Part shown: one piece after another, positions 8,849-17,724 of the stretch | How positions within the stretch are numbered: position 1 is the stretch's first letter | Layout of the letters: every line of letters starts with the position of its first letter | NCBI RefSeq assembly: GCF_014897985.1 | Contig: NZ_JABUZA010000032.1 | Span: 1-55,598, forward strand | DNA from: Halomonas colorata | GTDB lineage: Bacteria; Pseudomonadota; Gammaproteobacteria; Pseudomonadales; Halomonadaceae | Reading direction: 5' to 3' | DNA: 55,598 nt | The notes under the pieces: model-generated | Databases searched by the model: none | Seen by the model: only the letters and a program-made list of their open reading frames with translations | What the model was told of the DNA's origin: nothing | Translations under genes and position numbers: made by a program

Positions 8849-10957
8849 TCAATAGGCATAAGTGGCCGTCAGCCCGACGGTCCTGCCCGGTGCCACCTGC
8901 GCGAAGTTTCCCGTCGCCCCGTACGAAAACCCATAAGAGCGATACGCCTTGTCAGTCAGGTTATGCGCATAGAGCATCAATTCCAGGTTGCTGGTCGGAC
9001 TCCAGGCCAGCCCCGCATCGACCAGGGTGTAGGCGCTCTGACGCAATGTATTGGCGCTGTCGAAGTAATGCGCTCCGGTGCGGCGCACTGTCAGTTGTGG
9101 TCGCAGGATCGTCTGGCCCACCGGCACATTGCCCTTGGCCGACAGGGTCAGACCATACCGGGGCGCCATGGGTACGTCGTTGTCCTTGCAGCCGGTGCAG
9201 GTGCTGGAATCCTCGAAACGGCGGAAGGTGGCGTCATTGATGAAGCCGCCGGCACTCAGCGTCAATTGCCGGGAGACATCCCATTCGGTATTGAATTCCA
9301 CGCCCAGGGAACGGGTATCACCGACATTCTTCAACGTCTGGTAACCGAAGTCGCCGTCGCCGTAGAGCTGGACGTCCTTGCTGTCCACACGATAGAGGGC
9401 CATGCTGGCACGCACGTCCCGGCCCGTATAGCGCACTCCTGCCTCATAGCTGATCGAGCGCTCGCGGCCATAGCCTTTGGCATCCTCCACGTTCGATGGC
9501 GCGAGGTTATAGCCCAACGGCTTGTAACCCTGAGCCACATTGACATAGCCGCGCCATTGCGGGGCGAACTGATAGCCTGCGGCAATATGGCCGAGCCAGG
9601 TATTCTGGCTGCCCGAAGCTCTGCCCTGAAAAGCAGTGCCCATCTGGTCGCCTTGAAAGCTGGTTCTGGCTTCATCGCGGGAGAAGCGCAGCCCTGTGGT
9701 GAGATCCAGCTTGGACGTCAGATGCCAGGTTACGTCACCATAACCCGCCAGCGATTCACTACGATTGCTTGAGTTTGAGTCCACCACGCGGTAGAAGCTG
9801 GGCAGTACCATATCAAACTGATACCCCCTGGATAGATCCACTTCTTGCCGATACAGGCCGAACACGGCATCCCAGGCGCGAGGCTGCTGCTCACCGTCCT
9901 CGGCCCTGCGCGTTGCTATGCGCACTTCCTGGGTGTTCTGCTTCCAGTCCTCGGCAAACTGCGGGAAGTAGGCGTCCAATGGCCAGCGGCGTGTTGTGTC
10001 AGCTCGCTGGCTGCTGGCAATAACGCTCAGACGCCAGATATCGAAATCATATTGCCCGGTGGCAGAAAAACTGTTGGCGCAGCGTCGCTGATAGAAATCC
10101 CGATAGGCGTGCGGCAGGTCCGGCAGCACATAAGCCCTGCGGGACTTGTAATCATCATAAAGGGTATATACCTCCTGATCTCCCGTTGCGCAGTCGCGCC
10201 CTGCGGATAGCCCCAGTTCCCAAGGGCTGCCGGTTGGCGCCAGTCTCAGCTTGGCGTTGCCGGCGCGCGAACGCACGCCGCCCAGGCGGTTGCTGCCGAT
10301 GACATCACTGCGCACATCACCATTGACGTCATTGGTGAGCAAGGAGACAGAGCCATACAATAGATCCTGCACCAATGGCCCCGAGCCTTCAGCCTGCAAC
10401 TGATAGCCACCGCGGCTGGAAACACCGCCGCGGGCAACGAACTCCGGTGTGTTATTAGGTTTGTGCGTAACGATGTTGAGCACACCGCCCTGCGCGCTCT
10501 TACCATACAACGTGCCTTGCGGCCCCTTGAGCAACTCCACCTGCTCAACGCCCAGCAGCGACTGTGCGGCAAAGATCGGCAACTGAGGCACGCCGTCCAC
10601 ATAGACCGTCAGTGCCGGGTTATAGAAATCCTGCGCCGATGTCACACCGCGCAGTGTAATGATCGGAAAGAGGAAGGTCGCGCTGTGCGACATATACAGT
10701 TCGGGGAAAACGCGGTCCAACTCCAAGGTGGACTCCACCTGCGCGTCTTCCAGAACAAATCGATCAGCCACGCTGACGGCACCATTGAACCGCTCCAGAG
10801 TTTCGTTACGCTTGCTGCCCGACACCACGACGGGGGTAAGGGCGTAAACATCGTCTTCGTTCTGTAGAGAGTCTTGTGCATGAGCAGCACCCAGACATCC
10901 CACAGCAGTGAGGGAAATCAATGCATAGCTGAGTAGGCGAAGCCTGAAGGGGGGCAT
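8849..10957 (-). CDS. TonB-dependent siderophore receptor, FyuA-like (702 aa)
   Basis: Outer-membrane gated channel for a ferric siderophore. A signal peptide (LLSYALISLTAVGCLGAAHA) is followed by a TonB-box-type start, a plug domain and a 22-strand barrel ending in an aromatic Tyr. The plug block ITLRGVTSAQDFYNPALTVY and the following GPQGTLYGKSAQGG closely follow the yersiniabactin/pesticin receptor FyuA as remembered, and FyuA's length (673 aa) fits. The start at 10957 is set by GGAG 8 nt upstream and by the signal peptide. The upstream Fur-family gene reads into this gene in the same frame without a stop. It is the last gene of a minus-strand operon with ABC and MFS transporters for the same siderophore type. 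Confidence 0.88.
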   Translation of the reverse strand: MPPFRLRLLSYALISLTAVGCLGAAHAQDSLQNEDDVYALTPVVVSGSKRNETLERFNGAVSVADRFVLEDAQVESTLELDRVFPELYMSHSATFLFPIITLRGVTSAQDFYNPALTVYVDGVPQLPIFAAQSLLGVEQVELLKGPQGTLYGKSAQGGVLNIVTHKPNNTPEFVARGGVSSRGGYQLQAEGSGPLVQDLLYGSVSLLTNDVNGDVRSDVIGSNRLGGVRSRAGNAKLRLAPTGSPWELGLSAGRDCATGDQEVYTLYDDYKSRRAYVLPDLPHAYRDFYQRRCANSFSATGQYDFDIWRLSVIASSQRADTTRRWPLDAYFPQFAEDWKQNTQEVRIATRRAEDGEQQPRAWDAVFGLYRQEVDLSRGYQFDMVLPSFYRVVDSNSSNRSESLAGYGDVTWHLTSKLDLTTGLRFSRDEARTSFQGDQMGTAFQGRASGSQNTWLGHIAAGYQFAPQWRGYVNVAQGYKPLGYNLAPSNVEDAKGYGRERSISYEAGVRYTGRDVRASMALYRVDSKDVQLYGDGDFGYQTLKNVGDTRSLGVEFNTEWDVSRQLTLSAGGFINDATFRRFEDSSTCTGCKDNDVPMAPRYGLTLSAKGNVPVGQTILRPQLTVRRTGAHYFDSANTLRQSAYTLVDAGLAWSPTSNLELMLYAHNLTDKAYRSYGFSYGATGNFAQVAPGRTVGLTATYAY

Positions 10958-11473
10958 GGGGTTATCTCCGATAGAAAAATGCTCAGCGCTCGACGGTGTG
11001 CGCCGATGCTCGCGACAGGAAGGGGTGGGAATATCCAGCTGGGACGACGCGACATGGACCGTGATGGGCGTGTCATCGAGCGATAACCCCGCGCTGAACA
11101 AGACTTCGGCGAGCCGTTCGCGCAGGGTTTCATCAAAGAATGGCAACGGCTGTTCGGCGTCCTTGTAGTGCACCCAATGCAAGGACGAATGCTCACTGAT
11201 ATTCATGCGGTAGTAGCGCTTGCCATCCAGATCTGTTTGCACCAGCAGCAGCCCGAAGGACAGCATTTCGCTAACGGTGCGATAAACGCTGGATAGACTG
11301 ATGACTTCGCCACGCTGGGTCAGATCCTTGTACACATCCCGCGCATTGCTCCAGTGCTCAGGAGCCTCGAGCAGAACTTGCAACACGGTGATGCGCGCCA
11401 GCGTTGGCTTTAAACCTATCGCGTCCAGGCGGTTTCTGGCCTCAAGGTACGATGGCTTGATCGCTTTTCTCAT
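10958..11473 (-). CDS. Fur-family regulator, no stop codon before the receptor gene (172 codons)
   Basis: Residues 20-92 form a Fur-type winged helix: LKPTLARITVLQVLLEAPEH, then SLSSVYRTVSEM as recognition helix and DLDGKRYYRMN as wing. The C-terminal part should carry the HHDH metal site and Cys pairs of Fur, but here reads SEHSSLHWVHYKD, so the canonical metal ligands are largely absent. The frame has no stop and passes straight into the receptor's signal peptide, giving a possible 874-residue fusion. The start overlaps the stop of the upstream ABC gene (ATGA). It is either a regulator that lost its stop or a genuinely coupled unit. Likely role: iron- or siderophore-responsive control of this operon. 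Confidence 0.7.
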
Positions 11474-13293
11474 GATACGAACGCCTCTTCGTCAGGACAT
11501 CGGGCCATCCCGGCATGCCAGTTTTTGGCACTCTGCTGGGCCTGCCACATACAGGCGTAGCGCCCATTGCTCGCCAACAGCTCGGCATGCTGGCCCGACT
11601 CGACCATCCGACCGCCGTCGATCACCAGGATCTGGTCTGCTGCGGCGATGGTGGACAGGCGATGGGCAATGACGATCACGGTGCGGTCGCGCACCAGGGC
11701 ATCGATCGCCGCTTGCACGGCCACCTCGCTTTCGGTATCCAGTGCGGCGGTAGGTTCGTCCAGGATCACGATGGGCGCGTTCTTGAGAATGGCGCGGGCG
11801 ATGCTGATGCGCTGGCGCTCGCCCCCGGACAGCCGTCCACCGATATCACCTACGCGGGTGGCGTAGCCAGCGGGCAGGCGAGAGATGAAGTCATGACAAT
11901 GCGCGGCGCGGGCGGCGCGCTCCACTTCCTCATTGCTGGCATCGGGGCGGGCCATGCGGATATTGGCGAGAATGGTGTCGTCGAACAGGTATACGTCCTG
12001 GAACACCACCGAGATCAGTGCGTTGAGCTGTTCAGGCGCGATGGCGCGCACGTCGACACCACCGATGGTGATACGTCCCGTCTGCGGATCGGCGTGGCGC
12101 ATCAGCAGGCGCGTCACCGTGGTCTTGCCCGAACCGGACGGTCCAACCAGCGCAGTCAGACTGTGGACGGGCAACTGGGCATTCAGCTCGCTCAGCGTGG
12201 CTTCACCGGCCCTGGCGTAGCTGAACCCGACGTCCTCGAAACGCACTTCATAGGATTGTGGAGTCTGGATGGGAACTTGCTGCTGCAACGGTTTGATACG
12301 CAGCATGGCATTGATTTTCCCCAGCGCTGACTCAATCAGGTCAATGATCTTGGCATAGAGGACGAAGGTGGCCAGCGGTTCTCCGAAGCGTACGACGATC
12401 ACTAGCAGCGCAGCCAGAATGGCCACGTCCAGCGTGCCTTGCACCACGAACAGGGTGCCGACGAACACCACAGAAAGAATTGCCAGTTCCATCACCGTGG
12501 CAAGAATGAGATTTGGCTTGGCGCCCTTTTTTTCACCGATGGTCTGGATTACTTCCAGATGCTTGACGCTGGCTTGCAGCCGCTCGGCCCGTTCACCTAC
12601 GCAGCAGGCGGCACGCAATACCGGCAAGCCCTGGGTGTATTCCAGAATGTCAGCGCTGGCCCGTTCGTTGGCCTCGACCAGCATGCGCATGCCACGACCG
12701 TAGGCGGGACGCCGCCAGCGATACAGCGGAATCAGTAGAGGAAATACCAGCAGCAGGAGCAACCCCAGACGCCAGTCGAACCACAGCGCTGCCAGAGCCA
12801 CTGCAATCGGTGTGACCAGGGCGGTAGCCATCATGTTGGCTACCGTCAACGTATAGCTCAGGGTTTCGTCCACATTGCCCAACAGCGTCGCATTGACACC
12901 GCCGGCACGCTTGTCCTGCAGCATCTCCAACGGAATGCGGCGCAACTGCTCGCCCAGTTCACTACGCAATTCATGGGTATTGCGCACCATGTCGCCGCGG
13001 TAGTCGAATCCCTGCGCCCACCAGCGAATGACAGCAGTGGCCAGCATCAGCCCCATCATTGTCAGCAGCCACGGAAATGCCGCAGACCATTCGGGATTCG
13101 GTATCAGCGCCTGGAACAAGGGCATCAGGCAAGCCAGAGCCAGCCCCTGCACGGCTGCAGCCACGCATAGCCCGATCAGACTGGCGCGCAGTTGTGGCGC
13201 TCGACTGCGCGCCGCTTGCATCAATAGACGCCAGGTCTCGCGCAGCGGGGTAATGTGCGACGCGGCTTGCGCGATGTGTTGTGGGGCGCTCAT
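11470..13293 (-). CDS. YbtQ-like half ABC transporter (607 aa)
   Basis: ABC-exporter fold: an N-terminal membrane domain of six helices (residues about 25-320) and a C-terminal ATPase with Walker A GPSGSGKTT, signature LSGGERQR, Walker B IVILDEPTAALD and H-loop IAHRLSTI. In the Yersinia high-pathogenicity island the paired exporter-fold proteins YbtP and YbtQ import ferric yersiniabactin across the inner membrane. The tandem pair here beside a FyuA-like receptor and a YbtX-like MFS argues for the same role. It overlaps the preceding ABC gene and the following Fur gene by 4 nt each. The partner is probably the neighbouring half transporter, as a heterodimer. Confidence 0.82.
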   Translation of the reverse strand: MSAPQHIAQAASHITPLRETWRLLMQAARSRAPQLRASLIGLCVAAAVQGLALACLMPLFQALIPNPEWSAAFPWLLTMMGLMLATAVIRWWAQGFDYRGDMVRNTHELRSELGEQLRRIPLEMLQDKRAGGVNATLLGNVDETLSYTLTVANMMATALVTPIAVALAALWFDWRLGLLLLLVFPLLIPLYRWRRPAYGRGMRMLVEANERASADILEYTQGLPVLRAACCVGERAERLQASVKHLEVIQTIGEKKGAKPNLILATVMELAILSVVFVGTLFVVQGTLDVAILAALLVIVVRFGEPLATFVLYAKIIDLIESALGKINAMLRIKPLQQQVPIQTPQSYEVRFEDVGFSYARAGEATLSELNAQLPVHSLTALVGPSGSGKTTVTRLLMRHADPQTGRITIGGVDVRAIAPEQLNALISVVFQDVYLFDDTILANIRMARPDASNEEVERAARAAHCHDFISRLPAGYATRVGDIGGRLSGGERQRISIARAILKNAPIVILDEPTAALDTESEVAVQAAIDALVRDRTVIVIAHRLSTIAAADQILVIDGGRMVESGQHAELLASNGRYACMWQAQQSAKNWHAGMARCPDEEAFVS

Positions 13294-15050
13294 GCTCGTC
13301 CTCCAGCTAATGCCCAGTCTTGTGCTTGTTCATAGTTGCGCCACAGCCGCGCGTACACACCGTTCTGCGCCACCAACTGCTCGTGTCGGCCTTGCTCCTG
13401 CAACGTGCCCTTGTCAAACACCAGAATCTGATCCGCATCGCGGATGGTCGACAGCCGGTGCGCTACCATCAGCACCGTCTTGCCACGCATCAGGTGTGAG
13501 AGCGCCGCCACCAGCGCCGCCTCGTTCTCGGGATCGGCAAAGGCGGTAGCCTCGTCCAGCACCAGAATGGGGCGATCCTGCAAAATGGCGCGAGCAATGG
13601 TGATGCGTTGCCGTTGACCACCGGAAAGGAAGACGCCGCGCTCACCGACCGGTGTGTCGTAGCCAAGGGGTAGCGTCATGATGAAATCGTGCACCTGAGC
13701 CGCCCGGGCCGCGTCCACCACCTGATCCATGGTCGCTCCCGTCAGCCCGAGCCGAATGTTGTTGGCGATCGTGTCGGCAAACAGGAAGGTGTCCTGGAAC
13801 ACGAAGGCCACTTGCTGCATCAATATCTCCGGCAGCATCTCTCGTACATCCACGCCACCCACCTGGATGCTGCCTGCACTCACATCCCAGAAGCGGGGGA
13901 TAAGCCGTGCGACGGTCGTCTTGCCCGCACCAGAGGGGCCGACCAACGCGGTCACACTGCCCTGTGGCACCTCGAAGCTGATGTCCTGCAGTACCAGAGT
14001 CCCGTCCTCGCTGTAGCGGAAATCCACATGCTCGAAGCGCACACTGGCATCGCCCGGAACCCTTGCCTGGGCCATATTCGGTATGGGCAGGTCCGGCTCG
14101 GCCAGCACCTCGTGGATACGGTGGATACTCATCTGGGTCTTGGCCACCAGATGCTTGAGCGACATCAGCGGAAGTAGCGATTCGGCCAGTCCGGTGCCCA
14201 CCAGTAGCACCGTCAGCCAAGTAGTGGCTGTCATCGCATCGCGACTAACCAGCCACGCACCCAGCCACACCAGCACCGGCAGCGGGCTGACGAGAATCTG
14301 TGCCAGACGTGAGGAAAGTCCCGCAATGCGATACCAGTGCAGCGTCACGTCGACGAAGGCATTGAGCGCATCCTGGTAACGGCGAAAGGTACTGGTGCCG
14401 GTATCGAAGGTGCGCACCACTGGCATGGCCTGCACGTATTCCACCACCGCTTTGCTGACATTTTCGCTTGCCAGGTGATAGCGTTGGGTCATATCCGCAT
14501 TGGTGCGCATGGCCAACGAAGCGAGGCCGATGCCTACTGCCAGTACCACCGCAGTCGTCAAAGCGAGACGCCAGTCCAGCACCCATAGCAGCGCAAAGGT
14601 CAGTACCGGCGCCACATAGGCACGGGCGTACAGTGGCGTGCTATCGGCGACAAAAATGTGCAGCGCCTTCACATCATCCATCATCACCTTGGCCAGAGCA
14701 CCCGAGCCGGTCTGATGCAAATAGCCCAGGGGCAACCGCGCCAGGTGCTCGGCCAGATCGGTGCGCAGGCGCGTTTCCAGACGGAACGCCGCGTAATGCG
14801 ATTGCTTGAACCCGGCAAGCCGCAGCACATAAGCCAGCACCGTCAGCACCACTGCCAACAGCAGGGGAGGCAAAGGCCACTGCCCTGGTTGCTGCAGTAG
14901 TTCATGCACGGCCCAGGCCAGCGCACACAAAGTGCCCAGCGTAGCCGCCGTAGCCAGCCCAGCAAGCACCATCGCAAAGCGGATCTGGCCCTGCACCGGC
15001 CGCATGATGGACCAGACGCCGGGGGTATCCACCCGATCTACCTTACGCAT
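13290..15050 (-). CDS. YbtP-like half ABC transporter (586 aa)
   Basis: Six predicted TM helices fill residues about 20-310. The nucleotide-binding domain carries GPSGAGKTT, LSGGQRQR, ILVLDEATAFAD and VAHRLSTI. It pairs with the next gene (4-nt overlap) and overlaps the upstream MFS gene by 8 nt. Given the receptor and regulator around it, import of a ferric siderophore is more likely than export, although the fold alone cannot tell. The Walker B region has AFADPENEAA, a variant of the usual D-loop (ALDTESE) of its partner, so the two ATPase sites may not be equivalent. Confidence 0.82.
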   Translation of the reverse strand: MRKVDRVDTPGVWSIMRPVQGQIRFAMVLAGLATAATLGTLCALAWAVHELLQQPGQWPLPPLLLAVVLTVLAYVLRLAGFKQSHYAAFRLETRLRTDLAEHLARLPLGYLHQTGSGALAKVMMDDVKALHIFVADSTPLYARAYVAPVLTFALLWVLDWRLALTTAVVLAVGIGLASLAMRTNADMTQRYHLASENVSKAVVEYVQAMPVVRTFDTGTSTFRRYQDALNAFVDVTLHWYRIAGLSSRLAQILVSPLPVLVWLGAWLVSRDAMTATTWLTVLLVGTGLAESLLPLMSLKHLVAKTQMSIHRIHEVLAEPDLPIPNMAQARVPGDASVRFEHVDFRYSEDGTLVLQDISFEVPQGSVTALVGPSGAGKTTVARLIPRFWDVSAGSIQVGGVDVREMLPEILMQQVAFVFQDTFLFADTIANNIRLGLTGATMDQVVDAARAAQVHDFIMTLPLGYDTPVGERGVFLSGGQRQRITIARAILQDRPILVLDEATAFADPENEAALVAALSHLMRGKTVLMVAHRLSTIRDADQILVFDKGTLQEQGRHEQLVAQNGVYARLWRNYEQAQDWALAGGRA

Positions 15051-16311
15051 ACTGTGCCTGCCCCGGCTCTAGGTCCTCCAGGCCGGGAGCCTTACGCCTG
15101 ATCACCCATACAGCAATCACCGTCGACGCGGCGGCCAGCCCAAAACACACCTCGTAGCCCAAATGCTGTGCCAGCCAACCGCCACTTACACCGCCAGCCA
15201 TGGCCAGCAATGCATCGGCGCTCTGGAACAGAGTGAAGTCCACCCCCGCCTGCAGTGGCGAGGTGAGTCCCATGAGCGCCGAATACAACGCCACCCACAG
15301 CAAGCCCACGACGGCGAACATTGAGCCGACCAGTACGATCAGCACCGGCAGGGATGCCACCGGAGCCGCCAGGGTCAAGGCGGCCAGCACGCAGCCCTTC
15401 AAAGCCACGCCGATCCACACGGCGCGCCAGCCTGGCGCGAAACGCACCAGCAAGCCGCCGAGAACCGCACCACTCAAGCCGGCACCGATATGCAAGGAAC
15501 CGAACATCCAGCCGAGTTGCTCCAGCGTCATGCCCCGATCAAGCATGAAAGGGCCAAACATTCCCAGCGTCAGGCGAATGCCAACACTGGAAAGCAGCAA
15601 TAACAGCAAACCATTGCGGATTTCCGGACGGCGTAGCGCATGCATCAGGCTAGGACGATGACTGATCGCCAGCGCTTCGCTGCGCGGTGGTTCGCGCAGC
15701 AACAACATCGGCAGGCTCAACAGCACAATCGCCAGCGCCGCCGCCATCAACGCCTGCGGCCAGCCAACCGTTCCGGCCACCAGCAGAACACCGCCCGCGC
15801 CAAGCATCGCCCCCACATAGCTGCCGCCCACCTGCGCAACGTTGCCCCAGCCGCGCTGCTGACTGGCGAGCTGTTCAACAGTAAAGGCATCACTGGCAAC
15901 GTCGGTGGTTGCTGCCACCATGGCCGCCACCAGTAATCCAGCCAGAATCCATCCGGCATGCCCTGCAAGTGACAAGTGCCCGCTCAGCGCAATCAGCCCT
16001 AAACCCAGCAAGATGGCCGCTATCAGCACTTGGCCGGCGATGATCAGCGTGCGCGAGCGACGTTGCAGCTGCCCGGCAGGCAGACGCCAGCGCTCCACCG
16101 TTGGCGCCCACATGAACCGAATGCCCCAGGGTATCCACAGTAAGGCGGTCAGTCCGGCCACCTGCAGGGAGGCTCCGGCATCGCGCAACAGCGAGGGCAG
16201 TGCCTGGGTGGTCAATGCGGTGATGATGGTCTGGCTGATGTAGATGCCGGCGATTGCCGGCAAAACCTGCCACGCTCGTAAGCGTGGAAAAGCATGGGTA
16301 AAACTTGGCAT
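15043..16311 (-). CDS. YbtX/RhtX-like MFS siderophore permease (422 aa)
   Basis: A 12-TM major facilitator. The early segment (QALPSLLRDAGASLQ, then LLWIPWGIRFMWAPTVERWR) is the pattern of the RhtX/FptX/YbtX group, single-polypeptide inner-membrane siderophore permeases. FptX imports ferripyochelin; YbtX sits in the yersiniabactin island. It is the first gene of the minus-strand operon, followed with overlaps by both ABC genes, the Fur-family gene and the receptor. The Fur box and the divergent AraC gene lie immediately upstream, so iron repression plus siderophore activation is the expected control. Confidence 0.8.
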   Translation of the reverse strand: MPSFTHAFPRLRAWQVLPAIAGIYISQTIITALTTQALPSLLRDAGASLQVAGLTALLWIPWGIRFMWAPTVERWRLPAGQLQRRSRTLIIAGQVLIAAILLGLGLIALSGHLSLAGHAGWILAGLLVAAMVAATTDVASDAFTVEQLASQQRGWGNVAQVGGSYVGAMLGAGGVLLVAGTVGWPQALMAAALAIVLLSLPMLLLREPPRSEALAISHRPSLMHALRRPEIRNGLLLLLLSSVGIRLTLGMFGPFMLDRGMTLEQLGWMFGSLHIGAGLSGAVLGGLLVRFAPGWRAVWIGVALKGCVLAALTLAAPVASLPVLIVLVGSMFAVVGLLWVALYSALMGLTSPLQAGVDFTLFQSADALLAMAGGVSGGWLAQHLGYEVCFGLAAASTVIAVWVIRRKAPGLEDLEPGQAQYA

Positions 16312-16416
16312 AAATGTTCAAGGTCCGGGGCCTGGATAAAAATCCGGCAATGTGCGGGTAAAACCCAATTGCCAGTGCTGATCTTGCGTATTCGACAAAA
16401 ATCTGCATATATAGTT

Positions 16417-16433
16417 AGAATGAGTATCATTAC
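16417..16433. promoter_or_regulatory. Fur box between the uptake operon and the AraC gene
   Basis: Read on the minus strand, GTAATGATACTCATTCT matches the Fur consensus (ATAATGATAATCATTAT) at 14 of 17 positions. It lies 106 bp upstream of the MFS start and 65 bp upstream of the divergent AraC start, so one site could serve both promoters. The surrounding 185 bp are AT-rich compared with the flanking genes. Confidence 0.75.
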
Positions 16434-16497
16434 GGCCATATGCAGGTGGCGCTATCGGTTTCCATTAAAAATTTGATGTTTTCAGGAAATATTTATC

Positions 16498-17514
16498 GTG
16501 AGGACGCAAAATGCGCTGCCAGACAGTTCAAGTCTGGACCCGGGTAAGCTGGAAGCAGATGGCCTTTCAGGCATAGATGAAAGCTGGAGTCGCATCATGC
16601 GCAGCTACCAGCCTTGCGAAGGCCTGTGCATTAATTGCATTAACGGGCGGCCCGGCAGCAAATGGGCTTTCCGTGCAGAAGGACCACCCGCATTCAGTAT
16701 CAATATCCTGCTCGAAGGTCGAATGCAGGCCGCCATTGATGACGGATCGGTGATCGACGCCCGCGCGGGCTCGGCCATTCTCATGGCCACCGGCGAGCAC
16801 ACTGCAGGTTGGGATGTGCTCGACGGCCTATCCGACAGCGCGTTTCGTATGGTCTGCATTCACCTGCCGCAGGACTCCATGGCCAGACTGACCGGTCTGC
16901 GGATGGATGATCTGCGCCGACGGGTCTTTACCGCCAATGGTGACCAGAGCCATGTCGATGCTTTCCTGGGTGTGATGCCAGCGTCCAGCGCTTTGCAGCG
17001 GGTGGGTTGCGATCTGCTCGGCCTGGGCTGCGGCTATGACGGCACCTGCATTGCCCGGGATCTATTCATGCGCGCCAAGGCACTGGAAGCCATTGCCTGC
17101 TTTCTGCACGAGAACATGACGCACCGGGAAGTTGCCCTACCGGTTCCTAGTGACCGTAGTCGCCTGATCGAAGCCCGCGCCATGCTGGAGGCCTCCTATA
17201 GCGACGACTGGAAGGTATCATCCCTGGCGCGCGCCGTCGGGATCAATGAAAACCGCCTGCAAACAGGATTCCAGGCCATGTTTGGCACCTCCGTTCATGC
17301 TTGCCTGATTCGCATCCGCATCGATGCCGCCATCACTATGCTGCGGCGCGGCGCATCAGTGACCGACACCGCTGCTGCGGTGGGTTTTGCTCATCTCAGC
17401 CACTTCAGCCGGATGTTCCGCAGCCATACCGGCATCACGCCCAAGCAATGCGCCATGGGCCTCAGCCCCAGAGTGCGCCCACAGGCGGACGACGCCCCGC
17501 TCATCCAGCGCTGA
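16498..17514 (+). CDS. AraC-family regulator, PchR/YbtA-like (338 aa)
   Basis: The N-terminal about 230 residues are a sensor domain of the PchR/YbtA type. The C-terminal 100 residues hold the two AraC helix-turn-helices (VSSLARAVGINENRLQTGFQ and DTAAAVGFAHLSHFSRMFRS, then TGITPKQ). PchR and YbtA bind ferric siderophore and activate receptor and transport genes. The GTG start has GGAAA upstream. It is transcribed away from the uptake operon, sharing the Fur-box region. The likely ligand is the siderophore brought in by the neighbouring receptor. Confidence 0.85.
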   Translation: MRTQNALPDSSSLDPGKLEADGLSGIDESWSRIMRSYQPCEGLCINCINGRPGSKWAFRAEGPPAFSINILLEGRMQAAIDDGSVIDARAGSAILMATGEHTAGWDVLDGLSDSAFRMVCIHLPQDSMARLTGLRMDDLRRRVFTANGDQSHVDAFLGVMPASSALQRVGCDLLGLGCGYDGTCIARDLFMRAKALEAIACFLHENMTHREVALPVPSDRSRLIEARAMLEASYSDDWKVSSLARAVGINENRLQTGFQAMFGTSVHACLIRIRIDAAITMLRRGASVTDTAAAVGFAHLSHFSRMFRSHTGITPKQCAMGLSPRVRPQADDAPLIQR

Positions 17515-17724
17515 TTTACCTCTCCCTTGCGAGATCCCACGCCAGAGCCCTCGGTGGCGTCGTGCGCCTGTGGGAATGTTGCAGCGAACAAATATCCGCG
17601 AAAAGTCAAATTTTTTGTTGAAACTGTTAGCGCGCCTTATTGTATTTGGTAATCATTCTCAATAGCCGCCAATGGCATTGGGTAGCCTGCAGTAGATCCC
17701 TCTGGAATCGCTAGGTCCTGTGAA
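17515..17724. other. Noncoding remnant with an orphan Fur box
   Basis: No coding frame is convincing here. It holds an AT-rich stretch (about 17590-17665) with the second Fur box, then sequence that runs into the left end of the IS1380 element. It looks like the promoter of a lost iron-regulated gene. Confidence 0.4.
17647..17661. promoter_or_regulatory. Second Fur box, target gene missing
   Basis: TGGTAATCATTCTCA matches the 7-1-7 Fur core TGATAATnATTATCA at 13 of 15 positions. It lies 130 bp after the AraC stop and 64 bp before the left inverted repeat of the IS1380 element. No iron gene follows, so the insertion probably displaced it. Confidence 0.65.

Noticed and set aside
8774..9772. 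A long open frame on the plus strand opposite the TonB receptor
   Set aside because: It is the shadow of a GC-rich real gene; no ribosome-binding site and no domain. The same holds for other long antisense frames in the transporter genes.
8849..11473. A genuine single 874-residue Fur-receptor protein
   Set aside because: The receptor signal peptide would be internal and not function, and the receptor has its own ribosome-binding site and ATG. Two overlapping products are more likely.
8849..17514. Complete yersiniabactin island
   Set aside because: Only uptake and regulation genes are present; no irp-type synthetases, salicylate synthase or thioesterase.
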